From Prosapia bicincta (Eukaryota; Arthropoda; Insecta; Hemiptera; Cercopidae), in contig JBAIZL010000006.1 in the NCBI GenBank assembly GCA_036971475.1, positions 3,777,501-3,841,500 of the forward strand: a DNA stretch of 64,000 nt, in the 5' to 3' direction. The position numbers were made by a program, and so were the translations under genes. The notes under the pieces are model-generated. The model made no database searches, was not told the DNA's origin, and saw nothing but the letters and a program-made list of their open reading frames with translations. How positions within the stretch are numbered: position 1 is the first letter of the stretch; each line of letters begins with the position of its first letter. Shown here in pieces: positions 18,813-32,804 of this stretch.

Positions 18813-21429
18813 ATATTAATAAATCATATTATTATTGATAATTTAGGTAAATACATAGGAGATAAATATTATTTTAAGCAACAAAAAATAGTTTGCATAA
18901 GAATGAAATTGTTCCATAGGCTATTCATGCCAAAAATAAGTGATTCAATATGATTAGAATATCCCAGATATAACCACTACAAGTTAAGTTTTCCATAGGG
19001 TTGCACTTATACAACAATTCTCAATAATTTGAAAGCACCAAGTGCAAGATCCCATATTTATTTAACACATCCATATCATGCCTCATACCTGCAACAAGTG
19101 GCAATACCCTTAATGTTGTCTTGTAAGTCACAGAACAGGTATTTCCTTAATCTAATTATTTGATAATTACATTCAGAAGCACTTTAACCTTTAGGATGTC
19201 GAACTTTTAAAATAAGAACTGTTTTGCAGAATACGATAGCCAAGTTACATATTTTAATGATCACAGAGTTTAATAAATTTCTTTATGAAAGAACAATCAC
19301 CCAGTTCAACGCTTTGCGGGGTCAAGTAAAATGCATAAAACTTGAATAAATGAAATTGTTTTACCTTATTGCTGCGTATATTAAACATTTTTAATGAAAT
19401 GTAAATAAATTTATCTGTGGTAATCAACTTGATTTTACTGATTAAATCATAAATATTAATTTAATGAACTGACAGTTTCAAAAACCGTCGGCACACAGTA
19501 ATTTGACAGTTTCAATTATTTGTTCAAGTTATTTTTGGCAAATGTAAATAATTATTTTCAAGAGATATTTTGAAAAAAAAGTAATTTAAAAAACGAAAAA
19601 TAAATTCAAAATACAATATACTCTATTAATGTCGTTTTTTTTACTTTTGCCAATCTATAAGGCTTAGGTAATAAATATTTTTCTATTAATAAAGTAGTCA
19701 AAAACAAAACCTTGTAGTAGATTTTAACAGAACTGTCAGAACACTTCGGTTTGACGATTTCCTATTTTTTTCCATCACATTTTATTTCCTTGCGTGTTCC
19801 GTTTGACATTGGTTTGCTAGTGGAACAATCCCTCGAAAAAATACAAAGGTACATTGTGTTGGGATGCTACTCACATAACCTCTCAGACGGGTTGTGGTCA
19901 TGCGTTCTAAATTGTATAGGTTTAAATCATTTAAATCTGCAGCTTCCTTAAAAATTTCGGAGGAGGGGCTCATACCCCTGAGCCTATCCTAGATTCGGTC
20001 CTACGTACCTATATGCCCTTGTATCTATTATTTGTACATACAACCCCCGCCGATTTGAAGTTGTTATACATTTTGTATCCACAGTATTGTTTTAAGAAGT
20101 ATAAAACATTCGGCTATTCCCCTGAAACCTTCCTTCCAGTAGGTCTTCATAAAACTTGAATGGGACCGATAAGGAATGTCCTGCTCCAAATAAGGGCAAT
20201 AGAGGAAGGAACAAAATAATGGCCGTTGTTGAATACTACTGAAATTCATTAACATTAATGATATTACCAACACAAACAAACCTGAACAGTTAAAGCGAAA
20301 GACAAAACTCTTTCTTTCAAACATGTAGTAGAAAGGTAATAAAAAATTGAACAAAAGATATTGCTGTTTAGGTCTAACTGTTATTCTGTCAAGTACAGTC
20401 CAGTAGAGTAAATTCAATTAGGGAACTTTGTTCCAATCAAGGCTTGTTCGGTCTATCATCTGAAATGATTAGAAGGACACGTAAATAGCGTAGTGAAGTG
20501 GAGCAAATTAGGAATAAGAAATATATAAAATTAGACGAAAAACATTAGGGATAATTCATGGCCCTCACTCCTAGTCTGTGGTTCAGATTCTGGAAGAATT
20601 CTTCATAGTCTTGGAATCATTTCTACAGAGCCTTGGGTGAATCTGTGGCCACAAATCGATATTTGAAAACATCTACAAACTGATACAAACTGCATTTCTG
20701 CATCTACATTTTTGATACAAACTGAGCAGAATTTTGTTCTGTGCGTTGGTGGAACGTTGTGTAAAGACAGAACATCTCTCTTGGGGCCGCTAACTTGACA
20801 AATTCAGGGAAAGAAAACTGATGATGGATAAACACGTACGGGAACATGCACCGATTTAAAATCGTCAAAACCTGTGAACAATACACCATATATGTAAGAA
20901 TTTGTGAATATTAAACATTTTCATTCTTAAATCAAAACTACCCCTGTTCTAGGTAACAAATACTGTCCAGAGTTCGAACTCACCACAGAACTTTGTTTTC
21001 ACCAACAAAACTTTGCCTTTTAATCGATGGACTGGAGTTTAGAGAATATGAAAGCTAATGCAAAACAAGTTGTTATTTGACATTGTTTGAATCGAAAATT
21101 TATATTTAAAATTAATTAATATGCGCGGTGGGAAACTTTTGGACAGACGTAACTAATAAAATAAGAGAGGATTACAACAAAACGTCAGCGAGGCACTTAC
21201 TTTGATTAAACTAGCCCACAAATTTAACTATTTTCGAATTCCAAAACCTTTTCAAATCAACATTATTGGATTTTCCGTTTATTGCACTAAAAAACAAGCA
21301 TAAGGTCATTTGTTTTTAATGTTGTTTGCATAAAATACATATTGTTTATAAAAAAGAAATTGGAAGTTTTTCCACAAAAACCTAAATACTCCGCTCTAGA
21401 TAGTATATTAGACGATATAATAGCATATG
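17601..21429. other. Intergenic, no gene seen apart from the 18.5-18.8 kb microsatellite
   Basis: A 102-codon open frame at 17622-17930 and a 117-codon frame at 20417-20064 show no domain, signal or splice context, and I cannot support them as genes. Confidence 0.55.
18534..18810. repeat. (CA)n-(TA)n microsatellite with CGCGCTCGCGCGCTCGCG insert
   Basis: Interrupted CA repeat to about 18735, with an alternating CG segment at 18632-18652, then TA to 18808. Confidence 0.92.
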
Positions 21430-22090
21430 TTTAAAAGAATATATTTATTAAAAGAGAGATTAGCAATATTTGAGAGAATAACATGAAGTTATTAAAAGAG
21501 ATAATAACACACAGTTGAGAGAATATTATGAAATTATTAAAAGGATATAGTAGAATGAATGAATAACATCAAGTTATAAAAGAAGAGAATAACATATAGC
21601 TGAGAGAATAGTATAAAATTATTAACAGATAGAATAATTTACAGTTGAGAGAATAATATAAAGTTATTATAAGAGAGAATAGCAAACAAATGAGAGATTA
21701 ACATGGACTTTTTTTATTTAACAGAAAGAATAGCATAGCGTTGAGATATTAACATAAATTTATTAAAAGAGAGAATAACATACAGTTGAGAGAATAATAT
21801 GAAGTAATAACATGTTATTATCTTTAATAAAAAGATAGAATAGCATACGGTATGAAAGAATAACAATACAATTATTAAAAGAGAGAGTACCATGGAGTTG
21901 AGAGAATAATATAAAGTAATAACATGTTAATAAAAAAGGCATTGAAAAACATGTTATTAACACTTTTTTATTAAAATGTTATTTAATAAAAAGATAGTGT
22001 ATAACAGAGTTAAGAGAATAACATTAAATTAATAAAGGAAAGAGTATCAAACAGTTGGGAAAATAACATGAAGTTATTAAAATGACTTTA
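21430..22090. repeat. Degenerate minisatellite of GAGAGAATAACATGAAGTTA
   Basis: Around 18 imperfect units built from (T)GAGAGAATAACAT-AAGTTATTAAAA, with variable spacing. It resembles a diverged array with no coding content. Confidence 0.75.
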
Positions 22091-23228
22091 AATATAGTTA
22101 AAATGTTAATGAAAATGAAGTTAATGTTATTTTATCTGATTCAACCCATTCATTACCGTACGGTACCCTTCACGTAAGTAAAGGACACTAAAACAGTGTA
22201 GTTCTGTCTATGTATAAAAAACTGGCAGGTTTATATACACTAAAATAATAAATATAGTAATTCACGTGCATTACTATCCTAATATGCTTTTTAGTACGAA
22301 AATGCTTTATAGACTCGAACTAATACGCGGTTTCGCTTACACGTTTTCAAAAACATATGGAAAGATTTTAATATAGTAAACTTGAGGTGAGACATATAGT
22401 AAAAATGTAATATATGTTTCCATAAAATAACTTGCCTCGGGGTTAAGGGTTGGTGCACACAGTTCAATGAATATGTATTTGTATCAACGTAAAAAATATA
22501 ATCAATTTCAAAAGTGCCAAAAACATCAAAATTTGCTTTACCCGATAGAAATGTTGTGTAAATAACAAATCACAGCGTCAGTTAGACAGGTAATGTTATT
22601 TCATAGAAAATACATTTGTTTTTGACAGTTCCATTATTTACCTCAAATATCTGTATTTTTAAAATGGATGTGTATTTTGTATCGATATTTGTTTTCGTAA
22701 CATACTATTAAACGATTTGATTGGTTATCATTCAAATAAACCTTCAACTAAATTAATATCACATAACGTGATTTAATTATTACACACATATTACAATAAA
22801 TAAATCTAACAATATTAAACGAGAAATAGTTTTGTTAAGAGTGGTCAGTTCACGCATTGCATTTGTGAATGCTGTCACGTGACATCCGTTCAAGGTTAGC
22901 AATTCTCAATTTCTTCCAACTACTCCGATATTTCATTTCTCGTCCTGCATTGGTTTTTACAAACATTGCACACGCTGTTGCTCACATTGTTTCTAACAAT
23001 GTTGCACACTTACATTGTTTCTAAATTATTACAGATGCTGGAAGAGATGTTTTTCAAGATTATCTTGGAAGATTTCATTCACAGAAAATCGTCTTTGACT
23101 GAACACTAGTTTACGAAGAAGCCCTCAAATCAAATATTTGAGTGTAAAATAGGAGGAACATTTGAACTGTGTTTATAATATATAATACTACCACATATGC
23201 TACTACATGAATTCATTATTTTATTAAT
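22091..23228. other. Intergenic, no gene seen
   Basis: AT-rich, without evident repeats or open frames. Confidence 0.6.

Positions 23229-23286
<58 letters not shown>
23229..23286. repeat. (TA)n-(TATG)n microsatellite
   Basis: Left border of the long palindrome at 23290-23595. Confidence 0.9.
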
Positions 23287-23369
23287 GAATATCAAATAGG
23301 TTTTCCTGTTAGAATTATTTTCAAGATTAAATAATATACACTAATTACAGGAATAATTTATTGAATAAT

Positions 23370-23416
23370 ACACTCAAAGCTTTTCGTTGGTTGACATTAC
23401 CAACATCCTCAGGAAT
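23370..23416 (-). ncRNA. Hammerhead ribozyme, intact core (AAGCUU family)
   Basis: On the - strand: CTGAGGA (23412-23406; the seventh core position may be any base), stem II GTTGGT/ACCAAC with six Watson-Crick pairs, GAAA (23385-23382), AGCTT as half of the palindromic stem III, and T at 23376 as the cleavage-site base. Stem I pairs TTC with GAG. This is the best-preserved AAGCUU-family copy in the window. Confidence 0.82.
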
Positions 23417-23489
23417 TACTAAGAATGACAAAAGAACTGTCTAACAAATACGAACTAAACTTCATATTTGTTAGACAGTTCTTTTGTCA

Positions 23490-23545
23490 TTCTTAGTAAT
23501 TCCTGAGGATGTTGGTAATGTCAACCAACGTAAAGCTTTGAGTGT
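23490..23545 (+). ncRNA. Hammerhead ribozyme copy with damaged GAAA
   Basis: Mirror copy of 23370-23416: CTGAGGA and a perfect six-pair stem II, but the catalytic box reads GTAAA in place of GAAAA. Probably inactive. Confidence 0.6.
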
Positions 23546-23590
23546 ATTATTCAATAAATTATTCATGTAATTAGTGTATATTATTTAATC

Positions 23591-23743
<153 letters not shown>

Positions 23744-23744
23744 T

Positions 23745-23980
<236 letters not shown>

Positions 23981-24354
23981 ATGTAATACGTGAACAGGTT
24001 TCATGATACACTTCAAACAAATTTCAGTGAAATATGATTTTCTCTAATGTCAACAGGTAAGTGGGGAGTTCGGAGAGTACACGGATTCGCACTTTTGTAT
24101 TGACAGGTGAGATTGACTGTTTAACTGACTGCACTATTTTAGGCGTTTTCTGTTCAAAAATCTATCATAAAAATTTAGTGTAACTTTTATTAAAGGTTTA
24201 TCAAACATTCATGAACAAAAAACTTCGTGAAATAAATTTAGTAATAAATAAAAATATAATAAGATATACACATTTTGTACACACTAAATATTTATTATAA
24301 ACTCTTTTAATAGTTTCTCTTAGATCCGTTTGATCCTAGCATATTAGATCCTGC

Positions 24355-24540
24355 AAGAAAATGATGAGTCGGGCTTCCAATAAATGTTTATAGCCATAGG
24401 GTTAGCAAAAGAAATGATTCGGGCTACCAAGAAATGTTTATTTCAATACGGTACGCATAGGAAATGAGTCGGGCTTCTAAGATGTGTTTATAAGAGTACG
24501 GTATGCAAAGGAAATGATTAGGATTTCCAAAAAATGATAT
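24355..24540. repeat. ~50-bp tandem repeat, four copies
   Basis: Units contain GAAATGAGTCGGGCTTCCAA, AATGTTTAT and ACGGTA-GCAA; successive copies diverge towards the right. Confidence 0.75.
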
Positions 24541-24939
24541 TTTCATATAAAGTTCTATAGACATATTTAGTGCATTTTTAATTAATATATTATAACTTCT
24601 ATTTTCCTAATGAATAGGAATGTAGGCCTATAGCCTATTCGTGTGGTTCGAGTTTTCGGTAATCTGAGGGGATCTCGGTCCCATCTACCTCGCATTATCC
24701 AAACTCTACTGTATTTGTTTACAATACAATGACTTTTAAATATCAAATATTACAATAATTCAAACATAATACAATATAAAAGGTCTCATAATTTTTAAAA
24801 ATATGTAAAGTTTGACACAATTTTAAAGAGCAGAACTAAACAAGTAATATAAACAATGTTTTTTAGAACTAATTCCTACTTAAACCAAAAAGTTAAAATG
24901 TTAATTTAGTTACTTTTTATTTTATAATTACAATAATAT

Positions 24940-25510
24940 AAATATGTATGTACATATGTCAGAATAACAATATTTAGCGGTAAAGTAGAAAGAGAATTTC
25001 CTTGCAATTTTCCATCTTCTTATTTATGTATGGTATTAGAATATTATTTTTTTTGTTACAATTTATACCCTTTCTTTTTTTCGTCGCTTGCATTGAGTTG
25101 TACTTTCTTTCGTTTGTGAAGCATGGTGTTTTTAATTATTCTTTTCATTCATTTTTAATCCTAGACCATTATTTATGATATTGTGTGGTAACCATGGCAA
25201 CAATTTAACGTTGTCAATGAAGGTTTCGACTACAACAAGACGAGGGAAAAAGATATGAGCATATACCAGATGAGAGTATATAATTCTTTGAGAAATAGAC
25301 ATCTAGCTATGGAAAAGTTGGCTCAGTGCCAAAACTCACTAGACTCCCCAAATGTTTATAATTTAAATACTCAATAAATATTTGAAAAACCTTATTAACA
25401 TAAATTGTCATCCAGATGAGTTAAAAAAATGTATTTGAAGTTGATCGGACGAATAAAAACACATTTTATTAACGTTTGAGAATAACATACAAGATATATA
25501 GAGAGTGTGG
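24940..25510 (+). repeat. Unclassified interspersed repeat, copy 2
   Basis: Same block order as 17090-17600, about 70-80% similar by eye in the blocks. Confidence 0.6.
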
Positions 25511-26789
25511 GCGAATAGAAGACATTTATAGAAAGGATCTCATTTAAAGAAGAAAAAGAAGTAAATTTAGTACTAAATCGTTTTATAATGGTATCGACTG
25601 CTAAAGCATAAAATGTATTTCCAATAACACCTGATTTTGAACAAACTTTAACGCCTCTACGCTATATCCACTCCTGGGGCATCTCAAGAATTGCTTGCGT
25701 GGGCAGAATGCCATCTCGTATCCGTGATACAAGTCTCCGACTCAGTTCAGCTGTAATAACGGGATAAAGTAATAACAGGCCACTGTGTGAAGAGATACCT
25801 ACGACATGGAAAGTCTAGGTCACCTATTGTTGAATTATGTTAAGACTTATTATGTTTTAATAAAAAGTCTTTTAAGATATAAATTACAACAATAAATTTT
25901 AAATAATAATAATTAACTAATTTCATTCATGTCTAAATTATACTAATACGAACGTTTGAACTATCAAACCTTTTTTAATATCCTTATTGAATACTTCAAA
26001 TATATGCAGAAAAAATTATATGCAAGTATTATTAAATAATTAAATTATTACTAATTAATTGTAATTTTCTATAAGTCTATTTATTATTGTCCTCAAATTA
26101 GAAGTTATTAGTCTGATAATAGCAAAGGTTCCTGGTGGCACACCAGTAATATATACTTCCGGAGAAAATCTAATAAACCATTTTAGAAAATTAAATTATT
26201 AGCTAAAAATTATTAAAATATTGTTATAAATAAAAAGAGACTTATTCAGTATAAAATAATGCGATAATAAAATATAAATATTTATAGTATATATATATAT
26301 ATATATATATTTTACGACGGGAAATGCTTTTTTACGACGGCACAACAGTAATATAGGTGTACGGGGGAAAACGAATAAACTTTTTCAGAAAAATAAATTA
26401 TTAGATTAAATTGTAATAAAATATTTAAAAAAAGAAACTTAACCAGTATAATATAATGGGATAATAATGCAGTTTATTTATAATATATTATTATAAAGCA
26501 ACGTATTAATATTATTTCCCAGCCTACTCTTTAATATTGTAGGCTTTGGTCTAATCTCTGACTCGATAGGTCTTCCCTTCATGTACGACCCCCCTTCAAT
26601 TTCTCACTTCCTTATACTTTCTAAGCCTTGATAAGTCAGGCCATCGGTATTACTACCATTTCACAAAAGGTATTTTTTTAATGCTGAGTTTATTAATTCA
26701 GATACATTTATAATGGAATCTATATCCACTATACTGAGACCTTAATATTAAAAAAACTTTATACATAAATTTTCAAAATATATTCATGT
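25511..26789. other. Intergenic, no gene seen
   Basis: 25640-25800 is less AT-rich without recognisable coding content; the rest is AT-rich. Confidence 0.55.
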
Positions 26790-26960
26790 TTCAATTTTGT
26801 TCTATTCATTCTATTTGTTCACACTTTCTCTATACATATTTAAAAATCCATTGTTCAAATTTTCAATCCTTAATAAAATAATTTTTATTCATCCAATTAG
26901 GTTCAAATACATTTGTATAAAGTTTAGAAAAATATTATTTCATTAACTAATTTTAAAAAT
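26790..26960 (-). repeat. Unclassified interspersed repeat, 3' end copy
   Basis: The reverse complement reads CTAATTGGATGAATAAAAAT, then TTATTAAGGATTGAAAATTTGAACA, matching the right end of the copies at 17.5 and 25.4 kb. Confidence 0.5.
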
Positions 26961-27007
26961 AATTTTTGTCTTTTATTTTGCAACTTAATATTGATATTCT
27001 GTCATAT

Positions 27008-27008
27008 A

Positions 27009-27056
<48 letters not shown>
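27008..27056. repeat. (TA)n microsatellite
   Basis: Uninterrupted TA repeat without an adjacent palindrome. A shorter one lies at 26287-26311. Confidence 0.88.
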
Positions 27057-27059
<3 letters not shown>

Positions 27060-27785
27060 TATAATTATTTATTAAAAAGTAACTAATGTAAAATTATATT
27101 ATAATTAGGAATTGTCTTTTAACATATCATTTGTTTAAAATAACTTTAATATAAACGTATTTCTTGTTTTCTAAGATACAGTTTCCCGCCTTTCGTTTAC
27201 GTGTATGCCAGAAAGGAGGCTGTTAAAGTCTTAATGAGAAATCTCTCAAGAGAAAATATTAAATTGGTCGAACCATTTCACTGTACTAGTGCTCAGAAAA
27301 AAGCAAAAAGTGTGAAAAAGCTTTTCACATTTTTATGCGATTTTTAAAGTCAAACGCTCCAGTTTTTACGTGCTTGTATTTACATTTAGAAGTGTGTGTT
27401 TCACACGGTTCGAGGCTTCGGTTCCGTGGGTGTTATTATGTGAATCGCGGGCTTGTAAGTGAATGAATTCTTCAACTAGCTACTACAATCCAATGTGCTA
27501 CAAAGATATCTTGAGTCTGCAGTTTTCTACTTGGTAAGTTTTGTATAATGTAGAAGCATTTATTACATATAGAAAATGTGAATTGATAATATTGTATACT
27601 ATGTAATGTAAAGAATATTTACTATTAGGTGTATAATAACACATTTGTGTTCGTGTGATCTTAGTATGTACTTTATTCTACATGACAAGGGGTGGCAGGA
27701 TATGTAAAAATGCAGTATTGCACTTTACTCTTTCATTTTACAAATATTCACTATTTTTTTATCCTAATATGAGCTTTAATATCTT

Positions 27786-27812
27786 TGTGTGTGTGTGTGT
27801 GTGTGTGTGTGT
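27786..27812. repeat. (TG)n microsatellite
   Basis: Thirteen TG units. Confidence 0.88.
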
Positions 27813-27921
27813 TCGGTGTGTCCATACTTATATCTTCAAGGATTGAAAAATATGATGTGTAGTTAATATCCGAAGTAAATCCATTCAATTTGCAATTTCA
27901 AAGTAGAATGTATCGTCAGGA

Positions 27922-28167
<246 letters not shown>

Positions 28168-28240
<73 letters not shown>
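28168..28240. repeat. (TA)n microsatellite
   Basis: Right border of the truncated palindrome at 28035-28165. Confidence 0.9.
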
Positions 28241-31058
28241 CGTGTAATTGTTATGAACCTCTTCAGCAATACAACTAATTTATTAACAAGAAATCATTTT
28301 TAGTTAACCCATCCTATCTTCAAATCCTCCTTGATTCATTTAGCAATAAGCAATTTTCTGTTGTCGGTTGTACTCTTCCCAGAACCTTTTACGTAGACAT
28401 ATCATGCCTACGTATTGTGTTCTCAAGTTCACTTGAGATTTCAATCAATTTTCCTTCTTCTATCTACAAATAAGACTTCCACATTGTTTTCCCCTTGCTC
28501 CGAATAGCATTCAATCTAGGGGTGATCACAACGCCTGAGAAGGTTCTTCACCCGCCCAAGCACATATTCCTTACCTTGCACTATATGTGTCATGCTATTC
28601 TTATGTAGCTTTCAGAAGTATTGCAGATTGGCTGGAAAGTCCTAATTTAACGTATTATAATGAATATATTACTAATCATATTATTATATATTTTATGGTT
28701 AAAAACGATAAATATTTCTCTATATTTCACAACTTTATATTTGATTATATAAATATAGCATAGTAGTAGCAATATAATATAGTACATACTGTATATATGG
28801 AAATAAGATAAAATATAAAAGGTTTTAATTTTGTATTATGACTTCACATTTAAGTATGTAGGTACACAGGAACAATACACAGGAACACATTCCTGTGTAG
28901 TTACACAGGAACAATAACAACAAACTATACTAAACAATTTTACCTCTGGCATCGCCTCACAATTGATACATTATTGTATATTATTACATGAAGTTCAAGT
29001 ATTTTATAATAAAATAACGAATAAAAATAAATTTCATAGGGATACTTTTATTAAACGAAAACGAAGTGGAAGAACAGGTTTTTTAATTACGATCCCTCAT
29101 AAGCGTCATACATAGGTACGAATTTATTTAGAGCTTAAATTTGTTACATTCCTTTTACAAAATTGAAACAATTTTTGTTTGATCTCTTACTAACTAAAAA
29201 AATATAGTACAGAATTTACTTAATTTTTAAGAAACAACGCATTTTTACGTGTAAAAACCAATAATAAAATCCCTTCATTGGTTTTTCTTTATTCAGTCTT
29301 TATTTATTCTTCATTGCGTAATATTTCAGAAAAAAACAAGGCGCGCGAATAATTAATAAAACATTTTAATTTATATTATTTTCCAAATGTTTTTGTTATT
29401 TGTTCTTCAGAATCTACTAATGAGGTAGCATTTTGCTCTTCGATACGTTTTTATGTGTAATTGTAAATCTTTCAAATATAATTTTACTAACTAATGAGAA
29501 AAGAAATACACAAATGTAAATATTTAATACAGCGGACTTAGAAATAAGTACTTGCATAGACGGTTCAGTAGTATCTATATATTTAATTCCGGAAGCAAGT
29601 CAGTCTCCATGAAATTTCTCGAGCAAGGAACAAGGTAAGATAGCTTAAGGAGATCTATTTTAAAGCTTGAGGTGTAAAGACGGTGGAAAACTTTCAGACC
29701 TGTCAAATATTACCTGGCTTCACTCCACTGACCCTGATAGTTCCCATGATTTTCTAGCAGAAATTAAGTGGGATTATTAGTAAGCCCCATCTCCCAAATG
29801 GTGATTAATCAGCTGATGTAAACAGCTGGTGTGAATTTCATTGCTTATTTATTTTATGTTTGTTCTGTTTAATTGAAATCAATCTAACGGTTGAAGGCTG
29901 CGAGTTTGTATAAAATTATTTGGGACTGTAGTGCAGTAGAAATAATGGTTAAGATTAGTTTACAAGTACATTGCCTAATTTACTAATAATATTCTTTGGT
30001 TTTATTGTACTCTTTAAGTAAAACTGTTGAAATAAATTATAATGGAGGAACAATGTGAGTTCGTATACTAGTAATTAGGAAAATTTAAGGATTATATAAT
30101 GCAGGAGGAGTGGCTGATGAACATATCCACAGTTTTGGGCGCCCTCTAAATAATGAAAATTATATGATTCAGAATAGTGGTGGTAGGCTTGACCAAAGAT
30201 GCCAGATTTATAATGCTCTTCATTTCCCCAGTGAGTTAGTAAGATGAGTATTTATCGTATGTTGCCACAATGAACTGGTAATGCTACCACAGCCCAGAAC
30301 ATACATAGAATGGCCACATTTTTGTTGAACAGGAGACATTTTATTGACAATAACAGAAAATATAACGGTGACATGGCTTTTACATCACTTTCAGCATGCA
30401 ACAAAGTTAACCCTTGAAATAGTAATCATACTTCTAAGGTGTAAGGCCTGATTTATAGGTATACCTCAGACCCTTGCATAAAATGTATTGCTATTTATAT
30501 CACATTATTAATATAATATTGCATTTCATTTTATTGTAATAAATAAGAAGAAGCAAATGCTGCTATGAATCCATAGTAAAAGCAATAAAGCATATTTTAA
30601 TACAAGATAACGTGTAAGAATCATTGGTGTATGGAGAGTATATTATAGTAAATAGCATAGAATACTTTTAGTAGAGATCTTTTAGTAGAGATCCCTATCT
30701 ATTAATAGGTATAAAACCGTATAACTCTATATTTTGAAGAACATCTGACATTAAACAAAATCACCATTTCACACTACTAATAAAATATTCAGTCAACATT
30801 TGAAGGGCAATTTACAATAGAGGGATTCCCATAACAGCTTTTAAAACAGAAAACGCTGTTCACGTTGTCCACATCTAAACAATAAAGAGGCAGAAATAGG
30901 CGGAAGAGAGACAAATGTAATGTATTGGGCGGAATTAGTTTATTAAAGGAGACCCGCCTGATTTTGGTTAAATGGTGATAAGGTATGGCTCCCACGAGAA
31001 GCTTCATTCCTGTGACGTATGCTCTCTCTCCTGTGGGATTATAAACACGAGTCTGGAC
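28241..31058. other. Region downstream of the P450 gene, no gene seen
   Basis: Contains a small ACACAGGAAC direct and inverted cluster at 28860-28915. A 133-codon open frame on the - strand (31190-30789) follows the P450 stop directly, overlaps its likely 3' UTR and has no recognisable domain. Confidence 0.55.
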
Positions 31059-31064
31059 TTTATT
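31059..31064 (-). promoter_or_regulatory. Candidate polyadenylation signal of the P450 gene
   Basis: AATAAA on the - strand, about 130 bases after the stop codon; another lies at 30939-30944. Either would give a short 3' UTR. Unconfirmed. Confidence 0.4.
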
Positions 31065-31194
31065 ACTGTTTACATATCGTCGTGATAACGTGCAGTACCT
31101 CATTTCAGTACATTTCCAACTGTTCTTACTTAATGGTAAAAGTAATAGTATACGAAATAAATGAAAAAGGGCAATTTTAATGCTAAACAAGTAA

Positions 31195-31367
31195 TTAAAT
31201 TATTGGCTTTTCTTTTGATCTTCTTTTAAGACGGACATGAATTCCAGATGTAGAGCGCAGAACAATTTCACTTGACAAGTTTAGCTCAACGCCAGAAGGA
31301 AGTAGCCAGAACTTCCGCAGAAGACATACGACTACTGTTTTCATCTGCATCATTGCGTATTTGTGAC
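31195..31367 (-). CDS. P450 exon 12: C-terminus
   Basis: Residues 467-523, starting [10 protein letters not shown], equivalent to GQKFAMLEMK in other CYP4 proteins, and ending in a basic tail before TAA (31197-31195). Acceptor GGTTTCAG. Separated from exon 11 by 3.3 kb of retroelement debris. Confidence 0.92.
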
Positions 31368-31464
31368 CTGAAACCAGTTTTAGTAATAATTTATGATAAA
31401 AATAATTTATATTTGGTTTGAATACCCGTGTAACGGCAAAATATTTTCTTGTAAGGATGTTTAC

Positions 31465-31543
<79 letters not shown>

Positions 31544-31807
31544 ATAAATTTAAAATATTTCAAACACAAGAATACTTTTAATGAATATATTTTAATGAAT
31601 ATATTTACTATATATACAAGAAAACATATCACCACATTTAATATATATATATATATATATGTATATATAATAAATTTAAAATATTTCAAAAACAAGAATA
31701 CTTTTAATGAATATATTTATTCTTAATAAATATATTTATTAAAAGTATTTTTGTTTTTGAAATATTTTAAATTTATTAACTATATTACAAGAAAACATAT
31801 CCCCATA

Positions 31808-31863
<56 letters not shown>

Positions 31864-32662
31864 AAATATGTATTCTTGTGTATCAATTATAAATAAAAGA
31901 AATACAAAACCAAAAATAATTTATTAAATTATAGGCCCTACAATTCAAACCTTTTCTTGGCAAACAGTACCAACATCCCCAGGAATAATAAAGAATAACA
32001 CGCATACAAGTGTTAGCTAGATGTAGGAAACGGTGTTACAAAATCTATTAAAATATTGTCAAATTTATTAATTTGCTGCCTTAACGTTACATACTTTGAA
32101 TGTAGTGTCAAATTTTCATTTTATATGCATCTGTTCATTTATCAATTTGTTATTAAAATTATATTTAAATATTACAAAAGCTTCATAAATATCCATTCTT
32201 ATTGCTTTGTTAATTTCTTTTATAAGTATCATAATATCTATACACGAAATATATGATTATTATTGATACAATGGTTAGCAAAATTTGACTTATTTGTGTC
32301 CGATTTTTCATAAGCTTAAAAATGCTCTTTATATCTATCTTTATTTATATCAAAATTTTTTCTTAGTTTGCCCAATATAAGTTTTATATTAGTAATCCCA
32401 TTCTAATTTATATACAGCGTTTTTTCCATGCATATTAATAATTTTATTATTATTACTCATTATATTTATTAATTTATTATTATTTTTACATGCAAATTTA
32501 ATGTCTGTATCCTTAAATAATTTTGTTATATTTTTTATTTCATTACCAGTAAATGTAAATGATCCCCATATTCTTTTAATATAACCATATTTGAAAATTA
32601 AATTATTAGGTTATTATTTAAATATATTATGATTTATCAACAGTTTTCTTTTTATGTATGTG

Positions 32663-32707
<45 letters not shown>

Positions 32708-32708
32708 C

Positions 32709-32804
<96 letters not shown>

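Noticed and set aside
20064..20417. 117-codon open frame on the - strand
   Set aside because: No recognisable motif, no nearby promoter or exon structure, and it is not preceded by coding-like sequence.
27300..27545. GC-richer stretch with a consensus GTAAGT donor at 27533, possible non-coding first exon
   Set aside because: No coding exon on the + strand downstream could be linked to it; isolated donor words are common.
29600..29640. Short ATG frame ending at GTAAGA, possible signal-less mini exon
   Set aside because: Only nine codons, with no partner exon found.
30789..31190. 133-codon open frame on the - strand right after the P450 stop
   Set aside because: It lies in the expected 3' UTR, has no recognisable domain, and the P450 is complete without it.
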